64,000 nt of DNA, taken from NCBI RefSeq assembly GCF_029906345.1, contig NZ_JARYGY010000008.1:245940-309939 (forward strand), written 5' to 3'. This stretch comes from Aquimarina mycalae. Lineage in GTDB: Bacteria; Bacteroidota; Bacteroidia; Flavobacteriales; Flavobacteriaceae. Under the pieces are notes generated by a model that searched no databases, was not told the origin of the DNA, and saw nothing but the letters and a program-made list of their open reading frames with translations. The position numbers and the translations under genes are program-made. Shown in pieces: positions 15,079 through 22,436 of the stretch (its first letter is position 1; each line of letters starts with the position of its first letter).

Positions 15079-15496
15079 CTGCTGGCTTTTTTTGTATTAT
15101 TAATTCACAATCAGAATCAAAAACATTAGGTTCTTTACATTTTAGAATCAATTTTGTGTTGTTTTTCAATTCCAAAGTTATTCTACTATTATTCAAGTCA
15201 GGTTTACAGAATATTCGACTAACAATTTGATCTTTTAAATCAAATTTATCTGTACAATCAATAAAATGATAAGAATCATCCTCGGTATCTATTTCATCCC
15301 AGTTTTCCCAAAAACCATATCCTGCATCCAAAAAATACTGATGCCAATTTCTGTTTTTTACTTTAATATGAATAATAATTGGTTCTTTAGTCTCTGGATT
15401 TTCACATACAATCAGTTTCTCAATTTTTAATCCATTGAATTCATTAAACTCAAAATGTGAATCTTGATATAATCTACCGCGTGGTTCTTTTTTCAT
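15065..15496 (-). CDS. Hypothetical soluble protein, second gene of a two-gene cassette
   Basis: This 143-residue protein is beta-rich and acidic in the middle (Trp-Glu-Asn-Trp-Asp-Glu-Ile-Asp-Thr-Glu-Asp-Asp). It contains His-Ile-Lys-Val-Lys-Asn-Arg-Asn-Trp-His-Gln-Tyr-Phe-Leu-Asp-Ala-Gly-Tyr-Gly. No family is recognised. Its ATG overlaps the stop of the upstream zinc-ribbon gene by 4 bases, so the two are almost certainly translationally coupled and may form a functional pair, possibly a complex. The C-terminal residues Gly-Asn-Lys-Val and the stop lie in element 13. Confidence 0.62.
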   Translation of the reverse strand: MKKEPRGRLYQDSHFEFNEFNGLKIEKLIVCENPETKEPIIIHIKVKNRNWHQYFLDAGYGFWENWDEIDTEDDSYHFIDCTDKFDLKDQIVSRIFCKPDLNNSRITLELKNNTKLILKCKEPNVFDSDCELIIQKKPAGNKV

Positions 15497-15843
15497 AATT
15501 TTTTGTCAAACCATTTATTTCCGCAATGTCTGCATTGTTGTGCTTTTGGGGTTCTTGCTAGTTTTCCACAATTTGAGCAATTATTTAGAATATTAGGATT
15601 GTCTTTTAATATGCGTTTTGCTATTCTTTCTTCTGCAAGAGTTTTTCCTAAAGAAACTAAGTCATTTACTTTTTTGTCTTGAAATCCGTAAAGTAATTCC
15701 ATTTTATATTCAACTAATGCATTTTTTCTTGTTACTATCTCTCCGTGTTCCGTTAACCCTAATCTAATCAACACTTTGATTTCTTCTTTAAGCATCAAAT
15801 CTCGGCATTGTTCGAGTAAGTATTTTTTCAATTCAGATTTCAT
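15493..15843 (-). CDS. Small zinc-ribbon protein
   Basis: This is a 116-residue soluble protein. Residues 1 to 85 are helical and charged. The C-terminus has a Cys-Ser-Asn-Cys motif and, 14 residues on, Cys-Arg-His-Cys, a four-cysteine zinc ribbon (about residues 91 to 110). The ribbon suggests binding to nucleic acid or protein, but no specific function can be given. It is co-translated with the 15065 gene through a 4-base overlap. A comparable zinc-ribbon gene at 21784 also sits in a two-gene cassette. Confidence 0.7.
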   Translation of the reverse strand: MKSELKKYLLEQCRDLMLKEEIKVLIRLGLTEHGEIVTRKNALVEYKMELLYGFQDKKVNDLVSLGKTLAEERIAKRILKDNPNILNNCSNCGKLARTPKAQQCRHCGNKWFDKKL

Positions 15844-15861
15844 TTGAGTTTTTCAGCTTTC

Positions 15862-16031
15862 AGGTAACGTTTAATATATGTATCGTAGCATAGTAAGTTG
15901 TTACCTTGCTTTTCGATTTTTTCTGCGCATTGGTTGCTAACTTTTACTTTTTGCAAGCATTGCGTCAAACCAAAAATACAACAGCCATTCGATCTATCAA
16001 TTAGCTGCTATTGTATATATAGTGTTGTGCG
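15862..16031 (-). repeat. attC-like palindromic element 14 (family B)
   Basis: The left end GGTAACGTTTAATATATGTA pairs with the right end TTGTATATATAGTGTTGTGC. The family-B body has TTACCTTGCTTTTCG and GGTTGCTAACTTTTAC. Confidence 0.88.
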
Positions 16032-16035
16032 ATCG

Positions 16036-16692
16036 TTATTTATTTCCAACCATTAATTTCGCAATTTTATTCGCATTATCAATTCCGAGTTCCACTAAAA
16101 CTTTTGTTATTTGATTTTCAAAATCGTTAAGATCTTTCCGACTTGATTTAATTTCATTGATTAGTATCTGTTTTGAGAATTTATATTTTTCGGATAACTC
16201 CTTAAAATCTTCTAAGCAGTCTTCTGTATAATCTGAAAGGACTATACTATCAACATTCCGTTTACAATATACCCAAGGATGGCCAATCCATAGTTGCTCC
16301 CATTGATTTAGTTTTGAATTTTCGATTTCTTCCCAATGGTTAACATTAGATATGTCACCGCAACAAGTCGGTTCAATAATTATGTTGTCATTTTCTATAA
16401 TTACAATTCCACCAAATAATGGTTCGATATACTCCTGTACATTTGATAAGTCAATATCTTTTAATTCCTTTTGAAGAATAATTTTTAATTCGGAATCACC
16501 AATATTGTTTATGTCAACCAAATATGAACCAAGTTCAATAGGTTTTAGATTTTGTAGATTACTATCCGAAATACACTTGTACCAGAATTCATTCCATTTC
16601 TGAGGATTTTCATCTCGTGAAACATCTGGAGATTCATAATCATTTTCGGTATAATCCCAAGGTTCAATTTCTATTGTATTTAATAACTTCAT
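16036..16692 (-). CDS. Hypothetical soluble protein, immunity-protein-like (tentative)
   Basis: This is a 218-residue acidic soluble protein. The start is taken as the ATG at 16692 (Met-Lys-Leu-Leu-Asn). The frame extends 4 codons to a TTG, which is less likely. The centre has Pro-Thr-Cys-Cys-Gly-Asp-Ile-Ser-Asn-Val-Asn-His-Trp and Leu-Trp-Ile-Gly-His-Pro-Trp-Val, a pattern seen in SUKH/SMI1-like immunity proteins, though I cannot assign the family with confidence. It is a single-gene cassette between elements 14 and 15. Confidence 0.6.
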   Translation of the reverse strand: MKLLNTIEIEPWDYTENDYESPDVSRDENPQKWNEFWYKCISDSNLQNLKPIELGSYLVDINNIGDSELKIILQKELKDIDLSNVQEYIEPLFGGIVIIENDNIIIEPTCCGDISNVNHWEEIENSKLNQWEQLWIGHPWVYCKRNVDSIVLSDYTEDCLEDFKELSEKYKFSKQILINEIKSSRKDLNDFENQITKVLVELGIDNANKIAKLMVGNK

Positions 16693-16721
16693 TAAATATT
16701 TCAAGAGTTTGGTTTAATGAT

Positions 16722-16894
16722 GCACAACGTTTAATACATGTGTCGTAGCGGAACAAAATGTTACCTAACCTTGGACATTTCTGCGCAGATTTTATACTTT
16801 AATTCAGCTTTAAAATCACTGCGCCATCATAAATATGCGAGAACCAATCGATTAATCGTTAATCAGCTGTGATCACATATATATTGTTGGCAAT
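16722..16894 (-). repeat. attC-like palindromic element 15 (family B)
   Basis: The left end GCACAACGTTTAATACATGT pairs with the right end GATCACATATATATTGTTGG. The last ten codons of the 16859 gene run through the right arm. Confidence 0.88.
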
Positions 16895-17722
16895 AGTTTT
16901 TATTTCCTTTCCTTTCAGATCACCAAGATTTTCAGTTTCTTCACTTTGGTATATTCTATAAATCTTTATTGGTAAAGTATCGTTAGGTGGTTTACGTAAA
17001 TATGCGTTTTTTTCTGAAATTTCATGTTTAACTGTTACAGATAAATATTGAGTTATTATTGAATCTGAAATTTTTTTATCGGCAAAAACTCTTATATGAA
17101 ACCTGCGGTCATAAAACTTATCATGCCCATCTATTTCAGTTCTACCATTAGGTTTAATACTGTCTTTAAATTTTATAATATCAGACTCTATATAATTTAA
17201 GTTTTCAGAGAGTTCTGTTCTTCCAATAATCTTATTGTCTGAATTTGTCATAAACACTTTAAGTCCGTATTTTCCTTTAGTTTTAATAAGTTCAACAGAA
17301 TTATCTATGGGAAGTTCAACAGCATATCTTTTATTGATGTATTCTAAATAGTTTTTTGTTCTTAGTAAATTAAGTTTATTTTCTCCAAATTGATTCACGA
17401 ATACGCCGAATAGAGTATCCTTATCTTTTGACAGTTTATAATGAATAGTGATTTTATCTTGAATTCTATTGGGACTTCCTAATGAATCCCATATTAAAAA
17501 AGGGTAATCAAATTCAATTTTTGACTTATTAGCTTTCCAAGTTACTTTTTCATATGGATCCGCTGTTAGAATAAGACTATCAGGATAAAAATGCATTCTA
17601 GTTATTCCGTTATCTTCTATTCCATACCATTTCCCGTTTAATTCTTTTTCAAATGAGTTTTGTCCACAAGAAAGAACCGAAATAATAATTATAAAGTTTA
17701 ATATGTAAATCAAGTTTTTCAT
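16859..17722 (-). CDS. Lipoprotein of unknown function
   Basis: This is a 288-residue protein. I choose the ATG at 17722 because the frame beyond it reaches a TTG inside element 16. This start gives a clean lipoprotein signal (Met-Lys-Asn-Leu-Ile-Tyr-Ile-Leu, then Val-Leu-Ser-Cys-Gly). The mature N-terminus (Leu-Asn-Gly-Lys-Trp-Tyr-Gly-Ile-Glu-Asp-Asn-Gly) resembles lipocalin-like lipoproteins. The second half is a separate beta-rich region with Val-Phe-Ala-Asp-Lys-Lys-Ile-Ser. The last residues (Asn-Asn-Ile-Tyr-Val-Ile-Thr-Ala-Asp) are encoded by the right arm of the palindromic element. No family is recognised. Confidence 0.68.
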   Translation of the reverse strand: MKNLIYILNFIIIISVLSCGQNSFEKELNGKWYGIEDNGITRMHFYPDSLILTADPYEKVTWKANKSKIEFDYPFLIWDSLGSPNRIQDKITIHYKLSKDKDTLFGVFVNQFGENKLNLLRTKNYLEYINKRYAVELPIDNSVELIKTKGKYGLKVFMTNSDNKIIGRTELSENLNYIESDIIKFKDSIKPNGRTEIDGHDKFYDRRFHIRVFADKKISDSIITQYLSVTVKHEISEKNAYLRKPPNDTLPIKIYRIYQSEETENLGDLKGKEIKTIANNIYVITAD

Positions 17723-17729
17723 AATTATT

Positions 17730-17796
17730 GTCAACGTTAAGTATAACAATCATGGTCTGCCAAAGGTGACTATGATTTGTTATACAGTGTTACCAT
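17730..17796 (-). repeat. Short attC-like palindromic element 16
   Basis: This is a 67-bp element. The left arm GTATAACAATCATGGTC folds on the right arm GACTATGATTTGTTATAC with few unpaired bases. The cores are TCAACG and GTTACC. It is the size and form of a typical short attC. Confidence 0.82.
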
Positions 17797-17802
17797 TATT
17801 TT

Positions 17803-18537
17803 TTACTTCAATTTGATAGACATCCACTCATAAAATGGGTACTCATCTTTATGATTTATTACATCTGGTGTTTCCATATTCTCCTTGACTAATCTAAGAT
17901 AAGAAACAATATTTTTTTTCTTTCCAAAAGTTTTTTCATCTTTTGGCTTTATGAGTACATTTTTGGTTTTTATGTTATCAATCGAAATTTCATCGTCACA
18001 TTCAATTAAAAGCCAATCTTTTTCTCTGCCCAATTCTACTCGTTTTAATACTCTACCATTGATTGGAAACCGATTTTCAAATTCAGTCTCATTTTTTATA
18101 GGGAAAAACTCTATTTCTTTATTTACCAAATGAGAAACAACAGTTAACTTATAAATTCCAAGATATGCTAAAGGAATCAAATATATTCCAATATGTAGAT
18201 TAGTGTTATTACCGATCCCAAAATTCAACCCTAACTTTAAATTTATTATTTGATTAGTATTAAGAATGGGAGTTTCTTTAAAGAATCGTATTCCATTTTC
18301 AAGTAATTCTATATTTTCCGAATAAACAGCTGGAAATTGAGAAAATACCCAAATTTTAAAGAAAAGATTTGGATTGCCCTTTTTTAAAAAGAATATAGCT
18401 ACACCAATTAATCCAATTATTGTGGTCAATAATCCGAATATATTAATTGATGTTATATACTTTGAAAAATTAAATAAACTCAAGAGAATAATAAGAATGG
18501 GAAGAATTAATTCTTTTAGATGTCTGTTTGTAATCAT
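17803..18537 (-). CDS. Hypothetical membrane protein
   Basis: This 244-residue protein has two N-terminal membrane segments (about residues 12-28 and 33-52) and a third near 120 to 140. The C-terminal domain is charged and soluble, with Asp-Trp-Leu-Leu-Ile-Glu-Cys-Asp-Asp-Glu-Ile. The layout (two helices, an intervening loop and a cytoplasmic beta domain) resembles small Bacteroidetes membrane proteins of unknown role. It is a single-gene cassette between the short element 16 and element 17. Confidence 0.6.
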   Translation of the reverse strand: MITNRHLKELILPILIILLSLFNFSKYITSINIFGLLTTIIGLIGVAIFFLKKGNPNLFFKIWVFSQFPAVYSENIELLENGIRFFKETPILNTNQIINLKLGLNFGIGNNTNLHIGIYLIPLAYLGIYKLTVVSHLVNKEIEFFPIKNETEFENRFPINGRVLKRVELGREKDWLLIECDDEISIDNIKTKNVLIKPKDEKTFGKKKNIVSYLRLVKENMETPDVINHKDEYPFYEWMSIKLK

Positions 18538-18551
18538 TTTTTTTAATTAAT

Positions 18552-18723
18552 ACACAACGTTTAATATATGTGTCGCAGCAGGGCCAAATGTTACCTTGCT
18601 TTTCGATTTTTTTGCGTATTGATTGCTAACTTTTACTTTGTGCAAGCATTACGCCATTGCGAATATACACTGTCCATTCGATTAATCACTTTGCTGCTAT
18701 GATCACATATATAGTGTTGTGAT
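18552..18723 (-). repeat. attC-like palindromic element 17 (family B)
   Basis: The left end ACACAACGTTTAATATATGT pairs with the right end GATCACATATATAGTGTTGT. It is a complete family-B body and the best reference copy for this family. The stop of the 18703 gene lies in the right arm. Confidence 0.9.
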
Positions 18724-19572
18724 ACGTTTTTTCTGTTTTATTTTCAGATAAGCAAAAGAAAGTAATAGCATAGTAATAAATCCAATGAGTCCTAAAAAAC
18801 CTGCCTCAGGTCCATATTCGCCACCTGAAAGCAAATCCGATTTTTGATTCTCGATTATATATAGTGAATTTATGGCTTTGTTGCCACTCATCGTAAACCC
18901 CAACAATGTTTGAGTAAAATTCCAAGCAAAGTGTAATCCGATTGATAAACCTAAATTCTTTGTAATTGCAAATGGAATACACCAAACAATTCCATTTATT
19001 GTTAGTAATACAATTGAATGAATCGACGCATTGTTATTACTAAAATGTGCTAGTCCAAACATTACAGATGATATTAATAGTGAAATCAAAAATGTCATTT
19101 TTTGAGATGTTTTTTTTGATTTAAATCCATCATAAAGATTGGTATATAGATATCCCCTAAAAAAAGTTTCCTCCAATATACTTACAAGGAACATTTTAAA
19201 AGCGAAGAGTGATATTAATGACAATTTTAAGGTAGATGTATGGTCAGAAACAATTATAATTCCAGTTATCTTGCCAATAAGTAATATGAGAATAACTGAA
19301 AAAACTCCGATTAGAATTCCAATTAGTAAATTTGAAAAAGTTTCTATTTTAAATACAAGACCGTATTCTGAAAAACTTCTTTTGTCAAGATATTTAGAGT
19401 TGATATATAGACCAAAAATTAATATAAATACAGCTCCAACAAATTGTAGATATGAATTATTAATTAGAGTAAGAGGTAAAATCGCAAGAGATATAAGTAA
19501 TATGAAAATCAGTATTCTCCAAAAAATTCTTATTTGTTTGTTCTCATTGAAAAATAATTCTTTAATATTCAT
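18703..19572 (-). CDS. CPBP-family intramembrane protease
   Basis: This 289-residue protein has about eight membrane segments. It carries the CPBP motifs Leu-Glu-Glu-Thr-Phe-Phe-Arg-Gly-Tyr (Glu134, Glu135, Arg139), Gly-Leu-Ala-His-Phe (His176) and Gly-Leu-His-Phe-Ala-Trp-Asn (His214). It is the third CPBP protease of the array and the only one without an adjacent membrane-bound transcription factor. The C-terminal residues (Ile-Thr-Thr-Leu-Tyr-Met) are encoded within the palindromic element, so the original C-terminus may have been altered on cassette formation. The substrate is unknown. Confidence 0.87.
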   Translation of the reverse strand: MNIKELFFNENKQIRIFWRILIFILLISLAILPLTLINNSYLQFVGAVFILIFGLYINSKYLDKRSFSEYGLVFKIETFSNLLIGILIGVFSVILILLIGKITGIIIVSDHTSTLKLSLISLFAFKMFLVSILEETFFRGYLYTNLYDGFKSKKTSQKMTFLISLLISSVMFGLAHFSNNNASIHSIVLLTINGIVWCIPFAITKNLGLSIGLHFAWNFTQTLLGFTMSGNKAINSLYIIENQKSDLLSGGEYGPEAGFLGLIGFITMLLLSFAYLKIKQKKRITTLYM

Positions 19573-19599
19573 TTAATTTTCAGCTTGTCTTTTAATGTT

Positions 19600-19796
19600 G
19601 TACAACGTCTCGGCTATGGTTAGTACGGGAATTAAAAGTAGTAAACTTTCGATTAAGCACTTAGCCAATTTTTTTTATTTTGCTTTATCTTTTCGTTTTA
19701 AAGTCAAATCAAAAGATTTGGCGTACTTGGTTAAAAAGCACTAAATTTTGGGTTAAGCACCAAAACCCGTATTAATTATAGCCATTGTTAGGCAAT
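19600..19796 (-). repeat. attC-like palindromic element 18 (family C)
   Basis: The left end is TACAACGTCTCGGCTATGGT and the right end ATTATAGCCATTGTTAGGC. The right core GTTAGGC matches the integron R-site consensus GTTRRRY at every position. The right half is shared with the element at 5071. Confidence 0.9.
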
Positions 19797-19803
19797 CGTA
19801 CTT

Positions 19804-20841
19804 TTATTCAGGTTTGATGTCAGCACTTTGTAAATGTCTAACTGATATGTCAATATATTTAGGATTTGAGAACATACTTTGCTTTCTGTCACTCCATTCA
19901 CTTAATTTGTTTGAAATAATCTGTTTATCGAATGATTTTTCAGTAGAAACTATAAAGTCAATTGAAGATAATAATTCAAGTGCAAAATCTGAATAAAATC
20001 CGTTTAAGAAATCTGTCGTGTTTTTTGCAATCAGTGCCAATTCTGGCTTACTTTGAATATGGTTTTTCACTTCGTCAAAGCCATCAGAAACTATAGTTAG
20101 TGGTTCAAAAGGTTTTTTGTCCATATCGCTATATCCCATAATGTAACTGCCATTAAGAGCATTTAAAACATATCTTACTTTTCCAGAATAGGGGCCATAA
20201 AAGTTAGGCGTAAATTGTAGTTTGAAATATTTTTTAGCTCCAAATCTTTGCAGGAAATAACTAACTTTTTCACTTGAGAACTCAGAAACAAACTCTCCGT
20301 TTTTTACTAAATCATAAAGAACATAAAGCAATAAAGCTCTAGCATCTGTCAATTTTACTCTTTCTTTTTTTAGCTTTTCTACAATTTGCGATGTTGGCTC
20401 ATACACATATATATTGATGTCAAGGCTATTTAATTTTTCTTCAATTATTTTTTTTACTTTTTCCCATTTTAAACCTCCATTTCCAGCTCCAAGAGGTGGA
20501 ATAGCAATACTTTTTATTTGATTTAGCTCTATAACACTAATTAGATCATCTAACCCATCTTCAATATAAATATACTCAGACGGTTTTCTCCAGTTTTGTT
20601 TTGTAGGGAAGTTAATTATAACTTTTTCTCCAGAACTAATATTGCTATCAGTTGTTACAAACATTTTACCAACTACTACCTCTTTGTTTTTGCAAGCGAT
20701 TGAATAGGACTTATAATTATTTGGATATGCTTTTTTAAATTGTAATGCAATTCCTTTGCCCATAACACCAACAGTGTTGACAGTATTTACTATAGCTTGA
20801 GCTTCACTATCTAATATGTTTCCAGTAACGTAGTTAATCAT
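19804..20841 (-). CDS. darG: DarG antitoxin: macrodomain DNA ADP-ribosyl glycohydrolase
   Basis: This is a 345-residue protein. Residues 1 to about 150 form a macrodomain: Thr-Gly-Asn-Ile-Leu-Asp-Ser-Glu-Ala-Gln-Ala-Ile-Val-Asn-Thr-Val-Asn-Thr-Val-Gly, then Gly-Lys-Gly-Ile-Ala, and later Ile-Pro-Pro-Leu-Gly-Ala-Gly-Asn-Gly-Gly-Leu. In DarG this domain removes ADP-ribose from thymidine in DNA. The C-terminal 190 residues match the position of the DarG domain that binds and blocks DarT directly. It starts 10 bases after darT in the same orientation, the standard darT-darG order. The pair fills one cassette, bounded by GTTAGGC and GCCTAAC. The length is normal and no key part is missing. Confidence 0.92.
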   Translation of the reverse strand: MINYVTGNILDSEAQAIVNTVNTVGVMGKGIALQFKKAYPNNYKSYSIACKNKEVVVGKMFVTTDSNISSGEKVIINFPTKQNWRKPSEYIYIEDGLDDLISVIELNQIKSIAIPPLGAGNGGLKWEKVKKIIEEKLNSLDINIYVYEPTSQIVEKLKKERVKLTDARALLLYVLYDLVKNGEFVSEFSSEKVSYFLQRFGAKKYFKLQFTPNFYGPYSGKVRYVLNALNGSYIMGYSDMDKKPFEPLTIVSDGFDEVKNHIQSKPELALIAKNTTDFLNGFYSDFALELLSSIDFIVSTEKSFDKQIISNKLSEWSDRKQSMFSNPKYIDISVRHLQSADIKPE

Positions 20842-20851
20842 AATTCAAAAT

Positions 20852-21508
20852 TTAATAATAAGCTCTAGGTATTACTTTAATTTTTGTTTCGTCAATTCCC
20901 ATATTGACTAAACTTTCTTTAGCATCATCATTATAACAACAAAATCCAGCTATAAATTGAGCAGGTAAATCATCAGAAACTAATAATTCAGCTTGTTTTT
21001 TACGTTTTATGTTAAGATTTTCTTGACCACCCCAAAATGGAGCTTTTATAGAATCCCAATCTATAATATTTGGCAACTCATTTATTTTACTACTATCATA
21101 AAAAGAGGTCAAATTATCTGTGGCGTGTCCATCACTAAAATAATAAACTCCTCCAGATTGGATAATATTGTTGATAGGACAGGCTAAATATATGATTTTT
21201 TCTGCTGGTGTTGCTTTTTCAACAAAATTCCCTCCATTTTGAATCACATACAGCATTGGCATTTTAATACCAAAATAAAAAGGAATGAAATCACCTAAAG
21301 TAATAGCTGGCATATCAAAATCAAACATTTCACCATTATCAATACTAACTCTTTTAGAACTTCTGGTGTCTATTAAACTAATATCACCAATTGGAATGAA
21401 ATTTGGATTCGAATTTGGTGAAGTTTTGTGTGTAATTCCATTTTGCATAATATTAGGAATATTATCGATATGCGTCATTCGATATATGTATATATTCTCT
21501 AATTTCAT
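20852..21508 (-). CDS. darT: DarT toxin: DNA thymidine ADP-ribosyltransferase
   Basis: This 218-residue protein is full length for the DUF4433/DarT family. Family marks are Tyr-Arg-Met-Thr-His-Ile-Asp-Asn-Ile near the N-terminus (His13), Phe-Ser-Asp-Gly-His-Ala-Thr at about 124 to 130, and Lys-Gln-Ala-Glu-Leu-Leu-Val near 171 to 177. Glu174 is the expected catalytic residue, so the toxin looks intact. DarT attaches ADP-ribose to thymidine in single-stranded DNA, halting replication; DarTG systems act in phage defence. A TAAATTTG -7-like box lies on the minus strand at 21541-21548, about 33 bases before the start, but the -33 box is poor. darG follows directly. Confidence 0.92.
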   Translation of the reverse strand: MKLENIYIYRMTHIDNIPNIMQNGITHKTSPNSNPNFIPIGDISLIDTRSSKRVSIDNGEMFDFDMPAITLGDFIPFYFGIKMPMLYVIQNGGNFVEKATPAEKIIYLACPINNIIQSGGVYYFSDGHATDNLTSFYDSSKINELPNIIDWDSIKAPFWGGQENLNIKRKKQAELLVSDDLPAQFIAGFCCYNDDAKESLVNMGIDETKIKVIPRAYY

Positions 21509-21604
21509 TAATGCTTTTTTCGTTCCTTTCGTTTAATTTTCAAATTTAGGATTTTATTTTTGATAGTGAACTACTAATTTATTTCCCACTCGTTTTTCAG
21601 TATG

Positions 21605-21780
21605 TTGCCTAACGCCAAATATATGAATCGGAGCAAGACAAGTAGGCCATAACCAATCGATCTATCTGCGCATTTTTATTTCTTATTCAATTTATAAAAA
21701 TCTAGCGCCTTGGCAAAAAGAAAATGACCTTTCGATCTAGCACTAAACTTTGCTCTGATTTTATATATAATGTTAGCTAC
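21605..21780 (-). repeat. attC-like palindromic element 19
   Basis: The left end TTGCCTAACGCCAAATATAT has the core GCCTAAC, a full match to RYYYAAC. The right end is TTATATATAATGTTAGCTAC. The arms CGGAGCAAGAC and CTTTGCTCTG also pair. Confidence 0.9.
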
Positions 21781-21783
21781 TTT

Positions 21784-22074
21784 TTATTTCTCCGTTTTCC
21801 AGTTAAAATTTAAAGCATTACACTTAGGACATTCAACATATTCCCCTTCAAGATAGTCAACATTACAGCGATTACACTTTCCGTACTTTTTATTAATATG
21901 CATAAAGGAGAACTTAGCATCAATACTTTCTATGTCATAGAGTGATTCTATTTTTTGAATTAACTCTCCAAGTTTATTATTGGCTTTTAATTCAGAAAGA
22001 TTTTTTTTCTCTTCAGATGTGAAATTTGGAACTTCAAATTCTCTTTTCGAACATTTTTTACAAGACAGTTTCAT
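21784..22074 (-). CDS. Small protein with two zinc-binding Cys clusters
   Basis: This 96-residue soluble protein has an N-terminal Cys-Lys-Lys-Cys at residues 5 to 8. A C-terminal zinc ribbon (Cys-Asn-Arg-Cys, then Cys-Pro-Lys-Cys after about 12 residues) is separated from it by a helical middle. It is likely a zinc-stabilised adaptor or nucleic-acid-binding protein, but no family is recognised. It starts 4 bases after the 22079 gene, so they form one transcription unit in a single cassette. The arrangement parallels the zinc-ribbon pair at 15065 to 15843. Confidence 0.68.
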   Translation of the reverse strand: MKLSCKKCSKREFEVPNFTSEEKKNLSELKANNKLGELIQKIESLYDIESIDAKFSFMHINKKYGKCNRCNVDYLEGEYVECPKCNALNFNWKTEK

Positions 22075-22078
22075 AAAA

Positions 22079-22315
22079 TTATAAACTTTCTTTTTGTTTG
22101 TTAAACCACTTTAGTTGAGATTCAATCCGCCCAAGTATTTTTTCGTCCGAGTCATTGTGAATATCTCTTAGTTGGTATTTAGGATTAATCAAGTTTTCTT
22201 CTTCTATGAATTCGTTGATTTTAAGATTGAAAATTGCCTGGCCAAACCTCTGTTCTGGATTTTCATTCAGATAAGTAGAAATATGGTCAATTATTTTCTT
22301 GTGTTCTTTTTTCAT
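22079..22315 (-). CDS. Small hypothetical protein
   Basis: This 78-residue, charged, helical protein (Lys-Lys-Ile-Ile-Asp-His-Ile-Ser-Thr-Tyr-Leu, then Arg-Phe-Gly-Gln-Ala-Ile-Phe-Asn-Leu) is reminiscent of short proteins of unknown function found beside SMI1 or toxin-immunity genes in Bacteroidetes. No family call is made. It is the leader of a two-gene cassette with the zinc-binding protein 4 bases downstream, which suggests a paired function. Confidence 0.6.
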   Translation of the reverse strand: MKKEHKKIIDHISTYLNENPEQRFGQAIFNLKINEFIEEENLINPKYQLRDIHNDSDEKILGRIESQLKWFNKQKESL

Positions 22316-22326
22316 TATCTGAGAAT

Positions 22327-22436
22327 TGTAGCTAACGGTCTCGGCTATGAGTAGTTGCGTTGTTTAGCTATTAACTTTGCAAGTACACACCAAAGTAGGC
22401 GAGAACAAGCAATTACTTATAGCCATTGTTAGCGGT
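22327..22436 (-). repeat. attC-like palindromic element 20
   Basis: The left end GTAGCTAACGGTCTCGGCTA pairs with the right end CTTATAGCCATTGTTAGC, and the inner arms GAGTAGTTGC and GCAATTACTT also pair. The compact body has no family-A, B or C core. The right core contains the stop of the S41 peptidase gene. Confidence 0.88.
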
